Shown: one piece after another, positions 1 to 11,299 of the stretch
Layout of the letters: each line of letters begins with the position of its first letter
How positions within the stretch are numbered: position 1 is the first letter of the stretch
DNA from: Corydoras sp. C115
Lineage: Eukaryota; Chordata; Actinopteri; Siluriformes; Callichthyidae
Assembly (NCBI GenBank): GCA_019802505.1
Contig: JAFMOC010000006.1
Location: 4,077,501-4,141,500, forward strand
DNA length: 64,000 nt
Direction: 5' to 3'
Notes under the pieces: generated by a model
The model's input: the letters and a program-made list of their open reading frames with translations, nothing else
Told to the model about the DNA's origin: nothing
Databases searched by the model: none
Program-made: the position numbers and the translations under genes

Positions 1-159
1 TTCATGTAATTTTCTCCATTTTTCTTTTGATATTCTACGTGGCACTGTTAAAATAAAACTGGCATAAAATTATGAGACGTTTCATTTGTTTTTTTGTATT
101 AAAACTTTTAAAGTCAGTGGGGGATCAAATACTTATTTCCTCCACTGTATATACACATG

Positions 160-349
<190 letters not shown>

Positions 350-562
350 CACACGTGGACAAATTGTTGGTACCCCTTGGTTAATGACAGAAAAACCCAC
401 AATGGTAACAGAAATAACTTGAATCTGATGAAAGTAATAATAAATAAAAGATCTATGAAAATGTACAAATGAAAGTCAGACATTGCTTTTCAACCATGCT
501 TTAACAGAATTATTAAAAAAAATAAACTCATGAAACAGGCCTGGACAGAAATGATGGTACCC
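350..562 (+). repeat. Left terminal inverted repeat of the Tc1 element
   Basis: This sequence is the reverse complement of 1751-1952 with scattered mismatches. Shared landmarks include the outer GTGGACAAA-TTGTTGGTACC, the central AAAGTCAGACATTGCTTTTC and the inner CAGGCCTGGACAGAAATGAT. Confidence 0.88.
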
Positions 563-567
563 TTAAC

Positions 568-1602
568 TTAATATTTTGTTGCACAACCTTTTGAGGCAAT
601 CACTGCAATCAAACGATTCCTGTATCTGTCAGTGAGACTTCTGCACCTCTCAGCAGGTATTTTGGCCCACTCTTCATGTGCAAATTGCTCCAGTTGTCTC
701 AGGTTTGAAGGGTACCTTTTCCAGACGGCATGTTTCAGCTCCTTCCAAAGATGCTCAATAGGATTTAGGTCAGGGCTCATAGAAGGCCACTTAAGAATAG
801 TCCAGTGTTTTCCTCTTAGCCATTCTTGAGTATTTTTAGATGTGCGTTTTGGGTCATTATCCTGTTGTAAGACCCACGACCTACGACTGAGACCAAGCTT
901 TCTGACACTGGGCAGCACATTTCTCTCTAGAATCCCTTGATAGTCTTGAGATTTCATTATACCCTGCACAGATTCAAGACACCCTGTGCCAGATGCAGCA
1001 AAGCAGCCCCAGAACATAACAAAGCCTCCTCCATGTTTCACAGTAGGGACAGTGTTCTTTTCTTGATATGCTTCATTTTTCCGTCTGTGAACATAGAGCT
1101 GAAGTGCCTTGCCAAAAAGTTCCATTTTTGTCTCATCTGTCCATAGGACTTTCTCCCAGAAGCTTTGTGGCTTGTCAACATGAAGTTTGGCAAATTCCAG
1201 TCTGGCTTTTTTATGTTTTATTTTCAACAATGGTGTCCTCCTTGGTCGTCTCCCATGAAGTCCACTTTGGCTCAAACATCGACGGATAGTTCGATCTGAG
1301 ACTGATGTTCCTTGAGCTTGAAGTTCACCCTGAATCTCTTTAGATGTTTTTCTTGACTCTTTTGTTACCATTCGTGTTATCCATCTCATTGATTTGTCAT
1401 CAATTTTTCTCCTGCGTCCACGTCCAGGGAGGTTGGCTACAGTCCCATGGATCTTAAATTTCTGAATCACATGTGCAACTGTAGTCACAGGAACATCAAG
1501 CTGCTTGGAGATGGTCTTATAACCTTTACCTTTAACATGCTTGTCTATTATTTTCTTTCTAATGTCCTGAGACAACTCTTTTCTTTGCTTCCTCTGGTTC
1601 AT
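568..1602 (-). CDS. Tc1-like transposase, uninterrupted (344 aa)
   Basis: Cut-and-paste transposase that acts on the flanking inverted repeats. The frame is open from base 1671, but I take the Met at 1602 (MNQRKQRKELS) because family members start just before the KELS motif and are about 340 residues long. Order of parts: paired-like DNA-binding helices (residues about 8-55), a basic GRGRRRK linker at 60-66, a second helix-turn-helix (about 70-120), then the RNase H-fold DDE domain. Catalytic residues are visible at D156 (LWTDETK), D248 (QQDNDPK) and E283 (NPIEHLW), with 34 residues between the last two, the DD34E spacing of Tc1. The usual DNDPKHTS reads DNDPKRTS here, a His-to-Arg change next to the active site. 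No stop or frameshift is seen. Whether it is expressed or active cannot be read from sequence. Confidence 0.88.
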   Translation of the reverse strand: MNQRKQRKELSQDIRKKIIDKHVKGKGYKTISKQLDVPVTTVAHVIQKFKIHGTVANLPGRGRRRKIDDKSMRWITRMVTKESRKTSKEIQGELQAQGTSVSDRTIRRCLSQSGLHGRRPRRTPLLKIKHKKARLEFAKLHVDKPQSFWEKVLWTDETKMELFGKALQLYVHRRKNEAYQEKNTVPTVKHGGGFVMFWGCFAASGTGCLESVQGIMKSQDYQGILERNVLPSVRKLGLSRRSWVLQQDNDPKRTSKNTQEWLRGKHWTILKWPSMSPDLNPIEHLWKELKHAVWKRYPSNLRQLEQFAHEEWAKIPAERCRSLTDRYRNRLIAVIASKGCATKY

Positions 1603-1750
1603 GTTGAGTGTGGTACACACCTTGTCACCAAACAGCACAGTGACTACCTGTAGCCCTATATATAGGCCCACTGACTGATTACAATATTGTAGACACCTGT
1701 GATACTAATTAGTGAACACACCTTGATTTAATTATTCACATTATTTTCAG

Positions 1751-1952
1751 GGGTACCATCATTTCTGTCCAGGCCTGTTTCATTTAAATAATTCTGTTAA
1801 AGCATGGTTGAAAAGCAATGTCTGACTTTCATTTGTACATTTTCATAGAATTTTTATTTATTATTACTTTTATCAGATTAAAGTTATTGCTGTTACCATT
1901 GTGGGTTTTTCTGTCATTAACCAAGGGGTACCAACAATTTTGTCCACGTGTT
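1751..1952 (-). repeat. Right terminal inverted repeat of the Tc1 element
   Basis: Partner of the repeat at 350-562. It begins at the GGTACC core next to the transposase promoter side and ends at TGTCCACGTGTT just before TA. Confidence 0.88.
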
Positions 1953-1966
1953 TATATATATACAAA

Positions 1967-3351
1967 GAAATCATATTTACATAAGTATTCATAGCCTTTG
2001 CTTAATACTTTGTAGAACCACCTTTGGCAGCAACTACAGCCTCAAGTCTTTTTGAATATGATGCCACAAGCTTAGCACACCTATCTTTAGGCAGTTTTGC
2101 ACATTCTTCTTTGCAGTATGTAGAGACTTATGTGCACAGCCATCTGGGCTCTGGCTGGGCCACTCCAGAACATTCACAGAGTGACCCTGAAGCCACTCCA
2201 TTGAGATCTTGGCTGTGTGCTTCGGGTCGTTGTCCTGCTGAAAAATTAACCGTCACCCCAGCCTGAGGTCAAGAGCGCTCTGGAGCAAGTTTTCATCCAG
2301 GATGTCTCTGTACATTGCTGCATTCATCTTTCCCTCTATCCTCATTAGTCTGCCAGTTCCTGCTGCTGAAAAACATCCCCATAGCATGATGCTGCCACAA
2401 CCATGCTGGACTGTAGGGATGGTATTGGCCTCGTGATGAGCAGTGCCTGGTTTCCTCCAAACATGACGCCTGGCATTCACACTAATAGTTCAATCTTTGT
2501 CTCATCAGACCAGAGAATTTTTCTCATGGTCTGAGAGTCCTTCAGGTGCCTTTTGGCAAATTCCAAATGGGCTGCCTTGTGCCGTTTACTAAGCAGTGGC
2601 TTTTGCCTGGCCACTCTGCCATACAGGCCTGATTGGTGGATTGCTGCAGAGATGGTTGTCCCTCTGCAAGGTTCTCCTCTCTCTACGGAGGAATGATGGA
2701 GCTCTGACAGAGTAACCATCGGGTTCTTGGTCACCTCCCTGTCCAAGGCCCTTCTCCCCCGATCGCTCAATTTAGACGGCCGGCCAGCTCTAGGAAGAGT
2801 CCTGGTGGTTCCAAACTTCTTCCATTTACGAATGATGGAGGCCACTGTGCTCATTGGGACCTTCAAAGCAGCAGAAATTTTTCTGTATCCTTCCCCAGAT
2901 TTGTGCCTCGAGACAATTTTGTCTCGGAGGTCTACAGACAATTCCTTTGACTTCATGCTTCGTGTTTGCCCTCTGACATGCAGTCCACTGTGGGACCTTA
3001 TATAGGCAGGTGTGTGCCTTTCCAAATCATGTCCAATCAACTGGATTTACCACAGGTGGACTCCATTTAAGCTGTAGAAACATCTCAAGGATGATCAGTG
3101 GAAACAGGATCCACCTGAGCTCAATTTTGAGCTTCATGGCGAAGGCTGTGAATACTTATGTAAATGTGATTTCTTAGTTTTTTATTTTTAATAAATTTTC
3201 AAAACTCTCAAGAAAACTTTTTTTCACATGATCATAATGGGGTATTTTGTGTAGAATTTTGAGGAAAGAGATTAATGTAATACAATTTGGAATAAGGCTG
3301 TAACGTAAGAAAATGTGGAAATAGTGAAGCGCTGTGAATACTTTCCGGATG

Positions 3352-3353
<2 letters not shown>
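1967..3353 (-). mobile_element. Degenerate Tc1-like element, left inverted repeat truncated
   Basis: The right end (about 3130-3353) is a long inverted repeat that ends in CTTTCCGGATGCACT before a TA run. Only its inner part is mirrored on the left: AAATCATATTTACATAAGTATTC at about 1969-1991 is the reverse complement of the stretch near 3150-3175. The outer left repeat is missing where the first Tc1 element lies. The element belongs to a different Tc1 family from its left neighbour and resembles the salmonid-type family that starts with CAGTGCATCCGGAAAGTATT. Confidence 0.8.
2002..2956 (-). pseudogene. Tc1-like transposase pseudogene
   Basis: The intended start is the Met at 2956 (MKSKELSVDLRDKIVSRH), and the frame runs through the helix-turn-helix and linker to SDETKIELL. 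It then shifts frame near 2478 and continues as VWRKPGTAHHEANTIPTV and LWGCFSAAGTGRL. It breaks again near 2253 and ends at a TAA (2002-2004) after KGGSTKY. The DDE core past the second break is scrambled. The reading-frame breaks mean it cannot make a full transposase. Confidence 0.85.

Positions 3354-3357
<4 letters not shown>

Positions 3358-3407
<50 letters not shown>
3358..3407. repeat. (TA)n microsatellite
   Basis: A pure TA run separates the second and third Tc1/mariner elements and would serve as a TA target for insertion. Confidence 0.95.
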
Positions 3408-3410
<3 letters not shown>

Positions 3411-3415
<5 letters not shown>

Positions 3416-4613
3416 TCACTGGCCACTTTATTAGGTACACCATTCTAGTAACGGGTTGGACCCCCTTTTGCCTTCCGAACTGCCTCAATTCTTCGTGGCA
3501 TAGATTCAACAAGGTGCTGGAAGCATTCCTCAGAGAGTTTGGTCCATATTGACATGATGGCATCACACAGTTGCCGCAGATTTGTCGGCTGCACATCCAT
3601 GATGCGAATCCCCCGTTCCATCACATCCTAAAGATGCTCTATTGGATTGAGATCTGGTGACTGTGGAGGCCATTTGAGTACAGTGAACTCATTGTCATGT
3701 TCATGAAACTAGCTTTATGACATGGCGCATTATCCTGCTGAAAGTAGCCATCCGATGTTGGGTACATTGTGGTCATAAAGGGATGGACATGGTCAGCAAC
3801 AATACTCAGGTAGGCTGTGGCGTTGCAACGATGCTCAATTGGTACCAAGGGGCCCAAAGAGTGCCAAGAAAATATTCCCCACACCATGACACCACCACCA
3901 CCAGCCTGAACCGTTGATACAAGGCAGGATGGATCCATGCTTTCATGTTGTTGAAGCCAAATTCTGACCCTACCATCCGAATGTCGCAGCAGAAATCGAG
4001 ACTCATCAGACCAGGCAACATTTTTCCAATCTTCTATTGTCCAATTTCGATGAGCTTGTGCAAATTGTAGCCTAAGTTTCCTGTTCTTAGCTGAAAGGAG
4101 TGGCACCCGGTGTGGTCTTCTGCTGCTGTAGCCCATCTGCCTCAAAGTTCGACGTACTGTGCGTTCAGAGATGCTCTTCTGCCTACCTTGGTTGTAACGG
4201 GTGGCTATTTGAGTCACTGTTGCCTTTCTATCAGCTCGAACCAGTCTGGCCATTCTCCTCTGACCTCTGGCATCAACAAGGCATTTCCGCCCACAGAACT
4301 GCCGCTCACTGGATGTTTTTTCTTTTCGGACCATTCTCTGTAAACCCTAGAGATGGTTGTGCGTGAAAATCCCAGTAGATCAGCAGTTTCTGAAATACTC
4401 AGACCAGCCCTTCTGGCACCAACAACCATGCCACGTTCAAAGGCACTCAAATCACCTTTCTTCCCCATACTGATGCTCGGTTTGAACAGCAGGAGATTGT
4501 CTTGACCATGTCTACATGCCTAAATGCACTGAGTTGCCGCCATGTGATTGGCTGATTAGAAATTAAGTGTTAACGAGCAGTTGGACAGGTGTACCTAATA
4601 AAGTGGCCGGTGA

Positions 4614-4618
<5 letters not shown>
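3411..4618 (-). mobile_element. Short-TIR Tc1/mariner element, degenerate
   Basis: A 1.2-kb element with terminal repeats of about 29 bp: CACTCACTGGCCACTTTATT at 3413 is mirrored at 4590-4618 (AATAAAGTGGCCGGTGAGTG). It sits inside a TA microsatellite (3358-3407 and 4620-4677), so its TA target duplication cannot be delimited. It encodes a transposase relative on the minus strand. This is a third family, distinct from the two elements to its left. Confidence 0.85.
3445..4468 (-). pseudogene. Tc1/mariner-like transposase pseudogene
   Basis: Starts at the Met at 4468 (MGKKGDLSAFERGMVVGARR) with a helix-turn-helix containing ISETADLLGFSRTTISRVYR. A frameshift near 4220-4330 moves the frame. The next block holds AWSDESRFLL (first Asp) and QQDNAPCHKA (second Asp). 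Near 3660 the frame changes again, and the NPIEHL motif with the catalytic Glu is followed by a TAG where Trp is expected. The C-terminus ends KGGPTRY and a stop at 3445. At least two frameshifts and one nonsense change make it inactive. Confidence 0.82.

Positions 4619-4619
<1 letters not shown>

Positions 4620-4677
<58 letters not shown>
4620..4677. repeat. (TA)n microsatellite
   Basis: TA run on the right side of the third Tc1/mariner element, matching the run on its left. Confidence 0.95.
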
Positions 4678-4680
<3 letters not shown>

Positions 4681-6835
4681 ATGTGTAATGATCCTGTTAA
4701 TCGCATTTATAAACTCAGAAATGATTAATTGAAATACAGCATTACCCTAACAAGAGATTTATTATAAAAATATTATTAAAAAGCATTACTCTGAAAATAC
4801 TGCATGGAGTGTAGACTGTTGATATTTTTTCTTTAGTCAGGTGAGCCTAAAACTTTGTACAATTGCAAGCAAAAGCAAAACATACAGGGAGACCAAGGAA
4901 TCATTACAGTGAAAGAATAAAACAAGCACTGTGCATTGACAAGAAAATGCACATCAAAGATAGAACGCTATAAAACTACATTTAAGAAAGTTAACACAAT
5001 ATAAGCACTAAAACAATAAACAGCAGAAAACAATGTAATACTGAGCTAAAGGGAAGCAGTCACAGTTGGATAAATGTTAGTAAGCTAAGTAATAAACTAT
5101 AAATCTTAATTTAAAACAAATTATGCTGGAGCTTGGGCTAAGAATGTCATAGTAAAACAAATTACAATAATAGTTTGAAGCCAATTTTTTTTTCTCTATT
5201 TATGAAATCTCAGCAAGAAAGAAAGGTCATATTTATTGGTCTGCATCTTTAGAAACATCTTTAGACATGCCTTCCCCACTATTTTTTGAAAATAATATAT
5301 ATATATATTTTTTTTAGATAAAACATATCCACTGTGAAATAGCCAGAAAATAGTCAATATGTCAATTAATATTTTTGGTTGGAATTGAAAAATGATAACT
5401 CTTCATCTCGCAATGCAGATCAACAACATTCTTTTTTTTTTGCCAAAAGATAAAACTTTTACTACTGTTTTACTTTATTTTTTAATGCCCCAAACACCAA
5501 TACTCACAAAAACCTATATCAATTCAAAAAGAACAACAAAAAAAATGGTACTGCACCAAGACAGTGTGTATTAATGCAGAAATTAATTAAACAATAAAGG
5601 AAAAATTATTTTGCCTGTGCCTTAGCACAGTGAAACCACTAAGGCAGTTTTTCAACAGCTGTGTTCTAAAGCCTAAAATTTTTTTTTTTTTAAATATATA
5701 CATTTTGTGTTTGTTTTAAACTCGATCTTTCTTTATTTGAGGTAATGAACTGTACTGTACTAAAGTTTTCTGTACTGACTTATTAAATATTGTTATATTC
5801 TAAAATTGAGGCATGTCAAGAATGGGAGTTAACATACATTTGTACTACAGCTGAGTATGATTCAGGCAACATGCTTTTCATTATTTGTTAGTCAATACTG
5901 CACACAAACTAAAATATTTAGTGTGTCCAGGTTGCTTCTTCTTGCATCATATGAAATAATGCTTAATGATCTGATTACTGCATTTTTAAAAGCATCTTAA
6001 GATATTAGTAGTGTCCTCAAAAACACCTTTACTGTAGGTGGCATTTTGGTTCTTTATGAAGAGATTTCAGATTAGAAGAGCCTTTTATGACATAATAGCT
6101 GAAACAATGCTGCCTATCTCCGCTCCAGCCTAAACCTTGCAACTCAGTTGTTATCATTTCCCTTTACACTGGGTTCATAAATTCAGTACTGTTCAGTGGA
6201 ACATTAAACAGATACCATGCCTGCCGTGTCTGACCCCAAGACAGCCTGGACTACCACACCACTGACGTAGCCTGCAGGTGCAGGTCTCTCTTTTCTGACA
6301 CACACACACACGCACAAAAAAAAACACAAAGCCCCTTAAATCAACTCATATAGGCCAGCAAAACCGTGATGTCTGACCCATGAGGGTTTTGTAGGATAAA
6401 ATATTGTCAGGTTTGGCAAAAGAGTAAAGTATCTCAAGCAGTGTACTAAGAATAACAATTTGAGCCTAGCACATTACTCCAAAGTGCAGTTGAACATAAA
6501 CTGACCTTCTGTGATTGATATTACCTAGGCATTAATCCCAAATCGCAAATGCAAATTAATACAACAATGGCCCTCAAGGATTTTTAGGTATGAAGAGTTT
6601 ATGAAGTCATAAATAATGGATTGTTTTTTTACATTACAATTTCAATTTAGAGAATTTAAACCAGTGAAATTACATTATTGACCATAAACACAGTATGAAC
6701 AGACTATACACAAGTTTTATCAGTAATACAGATCATCTGCAGGTAAGTTTCTGAAAATTATTTTAAATATGACCAGATGAGTAATGTAATCTTAACCCAG
6801 AATGTGTTTATGATTTCCTAACTGCATGTTAAAGG
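4678..6835. other. AT-rich intergenic DNA, no gene seen
   Basis: No exon-like frame, transposase or SINE signature is recognisable. It contains short poly-A and poly-T tracts and a brief CA run near 6298. The longest open frames here are short and of low complexity. Confidence 0.6.
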
Positions 6836-6839
6836 GTAG

Positions 6840-7200
6840 CATTGCATAAGCTTATCACAGGACTCTTCTGGAATTTTGGCCCTTGACTCTTGACAGACCT
6901 GTTGTAATTCAGTCAAGTTTGTTGGCCTCCTTGCTCAAACATCTTTTTCAGTTCAGGTCATAGATTTTTTGTAAGATTCAGGTCAGGACTTTACAACTAG
7001 GAGAAACTTTGGAGTAATTATTTGGATCAAGACCTGCTGCCAGACCTACATGTTAAAAGTTTCAACTTTCTTGCTTGCTTCAACATTTATAAATCTTTTG
7101 TCTTTATTATGCCATCTATTTTATGAACTGCACTAGTCCCTTTCCCAACAAATCATAATGCTTTATAAAATGGATGGTGTTCTCTGAATAAAAATCCGGG
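6840..7200 (-). mobile_element. Ancient Tc1-like transposon remnant
   Basis: The plus strand reads as decayed antisense of a Sleeping Beauty-like transposase gene. Segments such as GGCCTCCTTGCTCAAACATC, TTTTTCAGTTCAGGTCATAG and GATTCAGGTCAGGACTTT keep the order and spacing seen in such elements. A later piece (GAACTGCACTAGTCCCTTTC) fits the central transposase. No frame survives. Confidence 0.55.
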
Positions 7201-7324
7201 CCATTTTCATACATAATACCAATCTTTTTACCAATACCAATACCATAATACCAATGTTGTTGCTCAATTGTAGTTCCCTTGCAAAATCTCTGTTTAGGTG
7301 ATTATTTACAAACTACTTTTCTTT

Positions 7325-7325
<1 letters not shown>

Positions 7326-7422
<97 letters not shown>

Positions 7423-7429
7423 TTTTTTT
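7326..7429. repeat. (TA)n followed by poly-T
   Basis: About 75 bp of TA dinucleotides run directly into about 24 T residues. Confidence 0.95.
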
Positions 7430-8070
7430 GTGTCAATTTTTGTTGAATTTATTTGACTATTTTTACCACAATTAATTTAGCTCTGTAACTACATTTCTTA
7501 ATGATATTGCAATACAGCCCCAATTGTACATAAATATTCTGCACACATACAATGTTTTGCAGAGTTGCTTATGTTACCCTTGATTAAAAAAATATCATGA
7601 AATTGCAAAATTGCAAAATTGCAAAAAAAAAAAAGGCAATGTAAAATACAAGATCAACAATCCATTCCTAATACAGAAGCTGGTTATTCCAAAGCAATTA
7701 AACCAAAGGGTTAACTTGCTGCATGTACACGTTTTACAATGACAATGACATAAGCTCTGTATTAACTTAAAAAATACATGTTTATTACTTTTGCACATAA
7801 ACACAAATAAAAAAAAATAATAAAGAACTCTAAGCCTGAAAACATTTGGGAAAAATAATACAATGGAAATGTTTTCTGTGGTTTAATAAGTCTTTTTGTA
7901 TTTTGAAGGGAAATTTATATTAGAATCTATGTGCCAACTATAAAAAACACTATCCACAGTTAATAATAAAAATTGCTAAAAAAGTGGAACATGAGTTTAA
8001 GTTTCAAGTGTTTTTTTTATTGTGATGTCAAACATATACAGTGGTGTACAGTAAACAGTTAAACAAAATG
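7430..8070. other. AT-rich intergenic DNA, nothing recognised
   Basis: Low-complexity AT-rich sequence with a small ATTGCAAA tandem run near 7600. I see no coding or mobile-element signal. Confidence 0.6.
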
Positions 8071-8395
8071 CATCCAGGGAAGAATGTTTCAGGTGCTGGG
8101 CAGTTACACCCAGGACAGTGCACCAATCTATTGCTGGGTACACTCATACAGTTGAATAGTTAAGTTAAGCATTGATAGATTTCCAAAAGTGAAAAAGAAA
8201 ACTAAACTGTGAAGAGTTGGTTGAAACTATGCATGTGAAATGTTGTGCAATGACTAAATGAGTTATAATAGTGTCATCCATGTTTTTGGACTGTGAAAGG
8301 AGACCAAAGAACCCGCCGAAAACTCACGTGGACACAGGGAGAACATGGAAACTCAACCCAGATTGGGATTCGAACCTGGATCTCCAGTGCTGAGC
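8071..8395 (-). mobile_element. Old Mermaid-like tRNA-derived SINE, interrupted
   Basis: Reads on the plus strand as the reverse complement of the SINE family seen intact at 21646-21994. Present are the CATCCAGGG-AGAA body, the GCTGGGCAG-TACACCCAGGA block, the CATGTTTTTGGACTGTG block and the tRNA B-box region (ATTCGAACCTGGA). About 120 bp of unrelated sequence (about 8150-8272) lies in the middle, and divergence is high. Confidence 0.75.
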
Positions 8396-11290
8396 AGTGC
8401 TCCAGTGCTGACAGTTTAATTCATAAATGTGTTTATTTAAAAAATAACATTAAAGAACTGGTCATCTGCGACGTGATTTTTTTCCGGTTTTTAAGTGCAC
8501 ATTGATGGCTAAGGGTACAGGCTAAGTGCTCATCAGGATGTTCACACGTTTTAGGCATTGACACAAATGTGAAGCGCTCAGATAGTTTAGCCAATCAGAT
8601 TTAAGGTTTTAATTCGTCTTATAAACTTGTTTAATAGCTCACACAGTAGGAAAAAAGGTTCATGGTTGTAACAAGAGTGAATTATTTAAAAAGTTTTAGG
8701 GTTACAGACCATTTTTGTTTTTTGACCAGGTCGTTTTATTGATCTTTTTTTTTTTTTTTTTTTGGTTCTCTAAATATTCATTGTTAATCTCGCTCACCTG
8801 TTGTTCAGCACCGCAAGAATTTTCACTCCTTAAGCTCTTCTTTTTCCGTTCTTTGTCAGGTTAGCCCATAGGTTTTCAATTTTTTTTTTTATTAATTTTT
8901 TTTTTAACCAATAATGGTCAATGAGGCATAAATATTTATTTACAAATGTACATTAGATTTTAGAGCATTATTAATGATCCAACAATGTAATACTAAGGGC
9001 TATTGCCTACAGCTGTCTGGAGCATGCTGTGCACAACAGGTTCTTATAAATGAAACCATATGTAGAGCTGATACCCTTCCATCTGAGCATATTTATCACT
9101 TGAACATGAGCTACAAAAACTCTTACCTCGAACTTCTTTATTTTATAAAGTTATACAGCCGTGATTTTCTTTTGTCAATTTATATTTGAAAAACAAGTAT
9201 AAACAACATGTTACTTATGTACATCCATACTCATGGCTCAAATACGTACATGGATCACAGATTGAAAATTAAATTTCAATTGAATTTAGTTTGCATGCAC
9301 AACTGTGTCTTTACAGTCTGTATTTGCTTATTACAGATGTTTTCTTATAGACATTAGTTCCCAAAAAACCAGGATTAATCAAAAGGAGAATAATTGTCTA
9401 ATTCATAGAAGACTATTTTGGGGTTCAACCCATAAATAATTATTATTTAACTTACTGTTATTTGTAACAAAAAAATATTTTTGCTGGGCAGAAATCCCAT
9501 ATTTAATCTTCAAAAGAAACTAGCCAAATAATTAGCTATACTCTTTTACTGAGCTCAAAGTATGGCTTATTTAAATAGCCTTGCATGATCATCTTCATAT
9601 TATGCACATAGTGTAGTCAATTAAACAGTGCACAACACCTGCACTATGATGTAATATTATGAAAGCTCGGTGAAAAAGAGTTCATTCTGCAAAAATGATA
9701 ATTATTGTTGTTATCTCTGGGCAAAAGGGCAACCCCAAGAAAGCCATAAAGAGTCCATTGAACACAGCATTCAGTGACATTCAACCAAAGAGTAAAAGCC
9801 AGTCAACACGAGCAACATTAAGGTTATCACGTTGACTAAGCTTTTGCGTCAACACAACCCACATTAAGGTTATCGCCCCGAGTAAGGTTTTGCGTCAAGA
9901 CACCTGTTGCCAAAGTCCTGTAGTTTTAAAAGCAGTAAGGAATCAACACATGCTAGGGTCAGGGTCCAGGCTACAGCTCACTTACAGAAGAAGATGTTTG
10001 TCAATTAAATAGTTTTACGTTCATGTTAAAACAAAAATCCTTAGTGTTTGGATAGTAATGCTCTATAGCTAAATATTTCATTGCTGACATGTGTAATGTC
10101 ACCAGAAGGTGCCCAGATTAAGCAGTTCTGGATAAGGTAGCCTAAATACCAATATATGCATGTACCTGTTTGGTAAAAAGACCTTTAATGACTATTGTAC
10201 ACACACCAGTCTCTTTGTTAGCTGTGTCTCTATATTTCAACAGTTTGACAATATATATTGTGTAGTATAGACTGTGTAGTTCTACAGTTATAGAGTCATT
10301 TATTTAATGGGCAGAATCCCAACAGGAGCTTCAGATATCAGGTATTATTTGGGTGGGGATGATGCATAATGCATTTTTTTGTAGGTGTGTTATAAATTGA
10401 ACACATGGAACAAATATGTATGTACTGATATTAAAAATAGGAGTAAAATAAAATATGGTCATTTAACTTTATTGCAGTGTAGATATAATAAAACCTGTAA
10501 CAATACAGTTATTATTAATTTATTAGTTACACCAATTGGACCTTCGACTTAATAATCTACCTAGTACTCAGAGGACTGTTTTATGAAGTACATTTGCAAT
10601 GAGCTCATTAGAAGGCATGAAAACAAAACTTGAGTTCGGTGACACATTGTATAAATAACAGAATATAGAACTGCCACCACACCCACACCCCTAAATAAGC
10701 AAGTTCACTAAGGATATACTAAGTGGACACTACATAGACTAGTGGATGTACACTATGTAGATGCAAAAGTTGAAACACTAACACTAAATCATTAAGTTCA
10801 GGTGTGTCCCACAGTCCCACAGCCCAAGGTGTATGAAATCATGCATTTGGGTGTGGATTTTAGACATCTCAATGCTTCTGACTAATGTTTTGGGAAGGTT
10901 TTTTGTTTCAGTATTAATAGGCACAAAACTAGGACTATAGCTTGGTTAGATTATAGTGGGGAAATGACCTTTGCTGTCATCAACTTTACCTATACACTAG
11001 TGCGAAGTTTGTGAGCCAGAGTCTCTTGCGCATAATCACTGTCTGACCTTAAAAGTGCTCTTTGCACAAATGTAAAAATTGGCATAGACAATCCAAAACT
11101 GGGTTAAAAGTTGCAAAAGATGGAAGGAATACCATTAAACTCCTGTAAGAAATATAATGCCCTGTGAAAATTACCATTAATTCATTTATAACTTTAAAAA
11201 CCTAGCCATTGGAGGAGAGTGTATCAGTGCAACATGTTGATTAAAATGCGGATCACATTTGCGAACATAGTGAACGGTGAACAGGGTACT
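8396..11290. other. AT-rich intergenic DNA, no gene seen
   Basis: No recognisable exon or transposase. It holds poly-T tracts (8743-8764 and 8880-8912) and one short tandem duplication at 9815-9906. Open frames are short and unsupported. Confidence 0.55.
9815..9906 (+). repeat. Two-copy 46-bp tandem repeat
   Basis: Units 9815-9860 and 9861-9906 both begin ACATTAAGGTTATC and share TTTTGCGTCAA near the end, with several substitutions between them. Confidence 0.75.
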
Positions 11291-11299
11291 GGTTGATAT

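Larger units (their letters stand above)
350..1952 (-). mobile_element. Full-length Tc1-like DNA transposon, apparently intact
   Basis: A 1603-bp element flanked by TA on both sides (348-349 and 1953-1954), the standard Tc1/mariner target duplication. Its ends are inverted repeats of about 200 bp, starting with ACACGTGGAC after one unmatched base. Within each inverted repeat, the outer end (TTGTTGGTACCCCTT) and the inner end (AATGATGGTACCCTTAA) share the GGTACCC core, which resembles the IR/DR arrangement of Sleeping Beauty-type elements. The only gene inside is a minus-strand transposase. Length, TA target and gene content are all typical of a complete Tc1 element. The left flank is a microsatellite, so the exact first base rests on matching the two ends. 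Confidence 0.9.
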
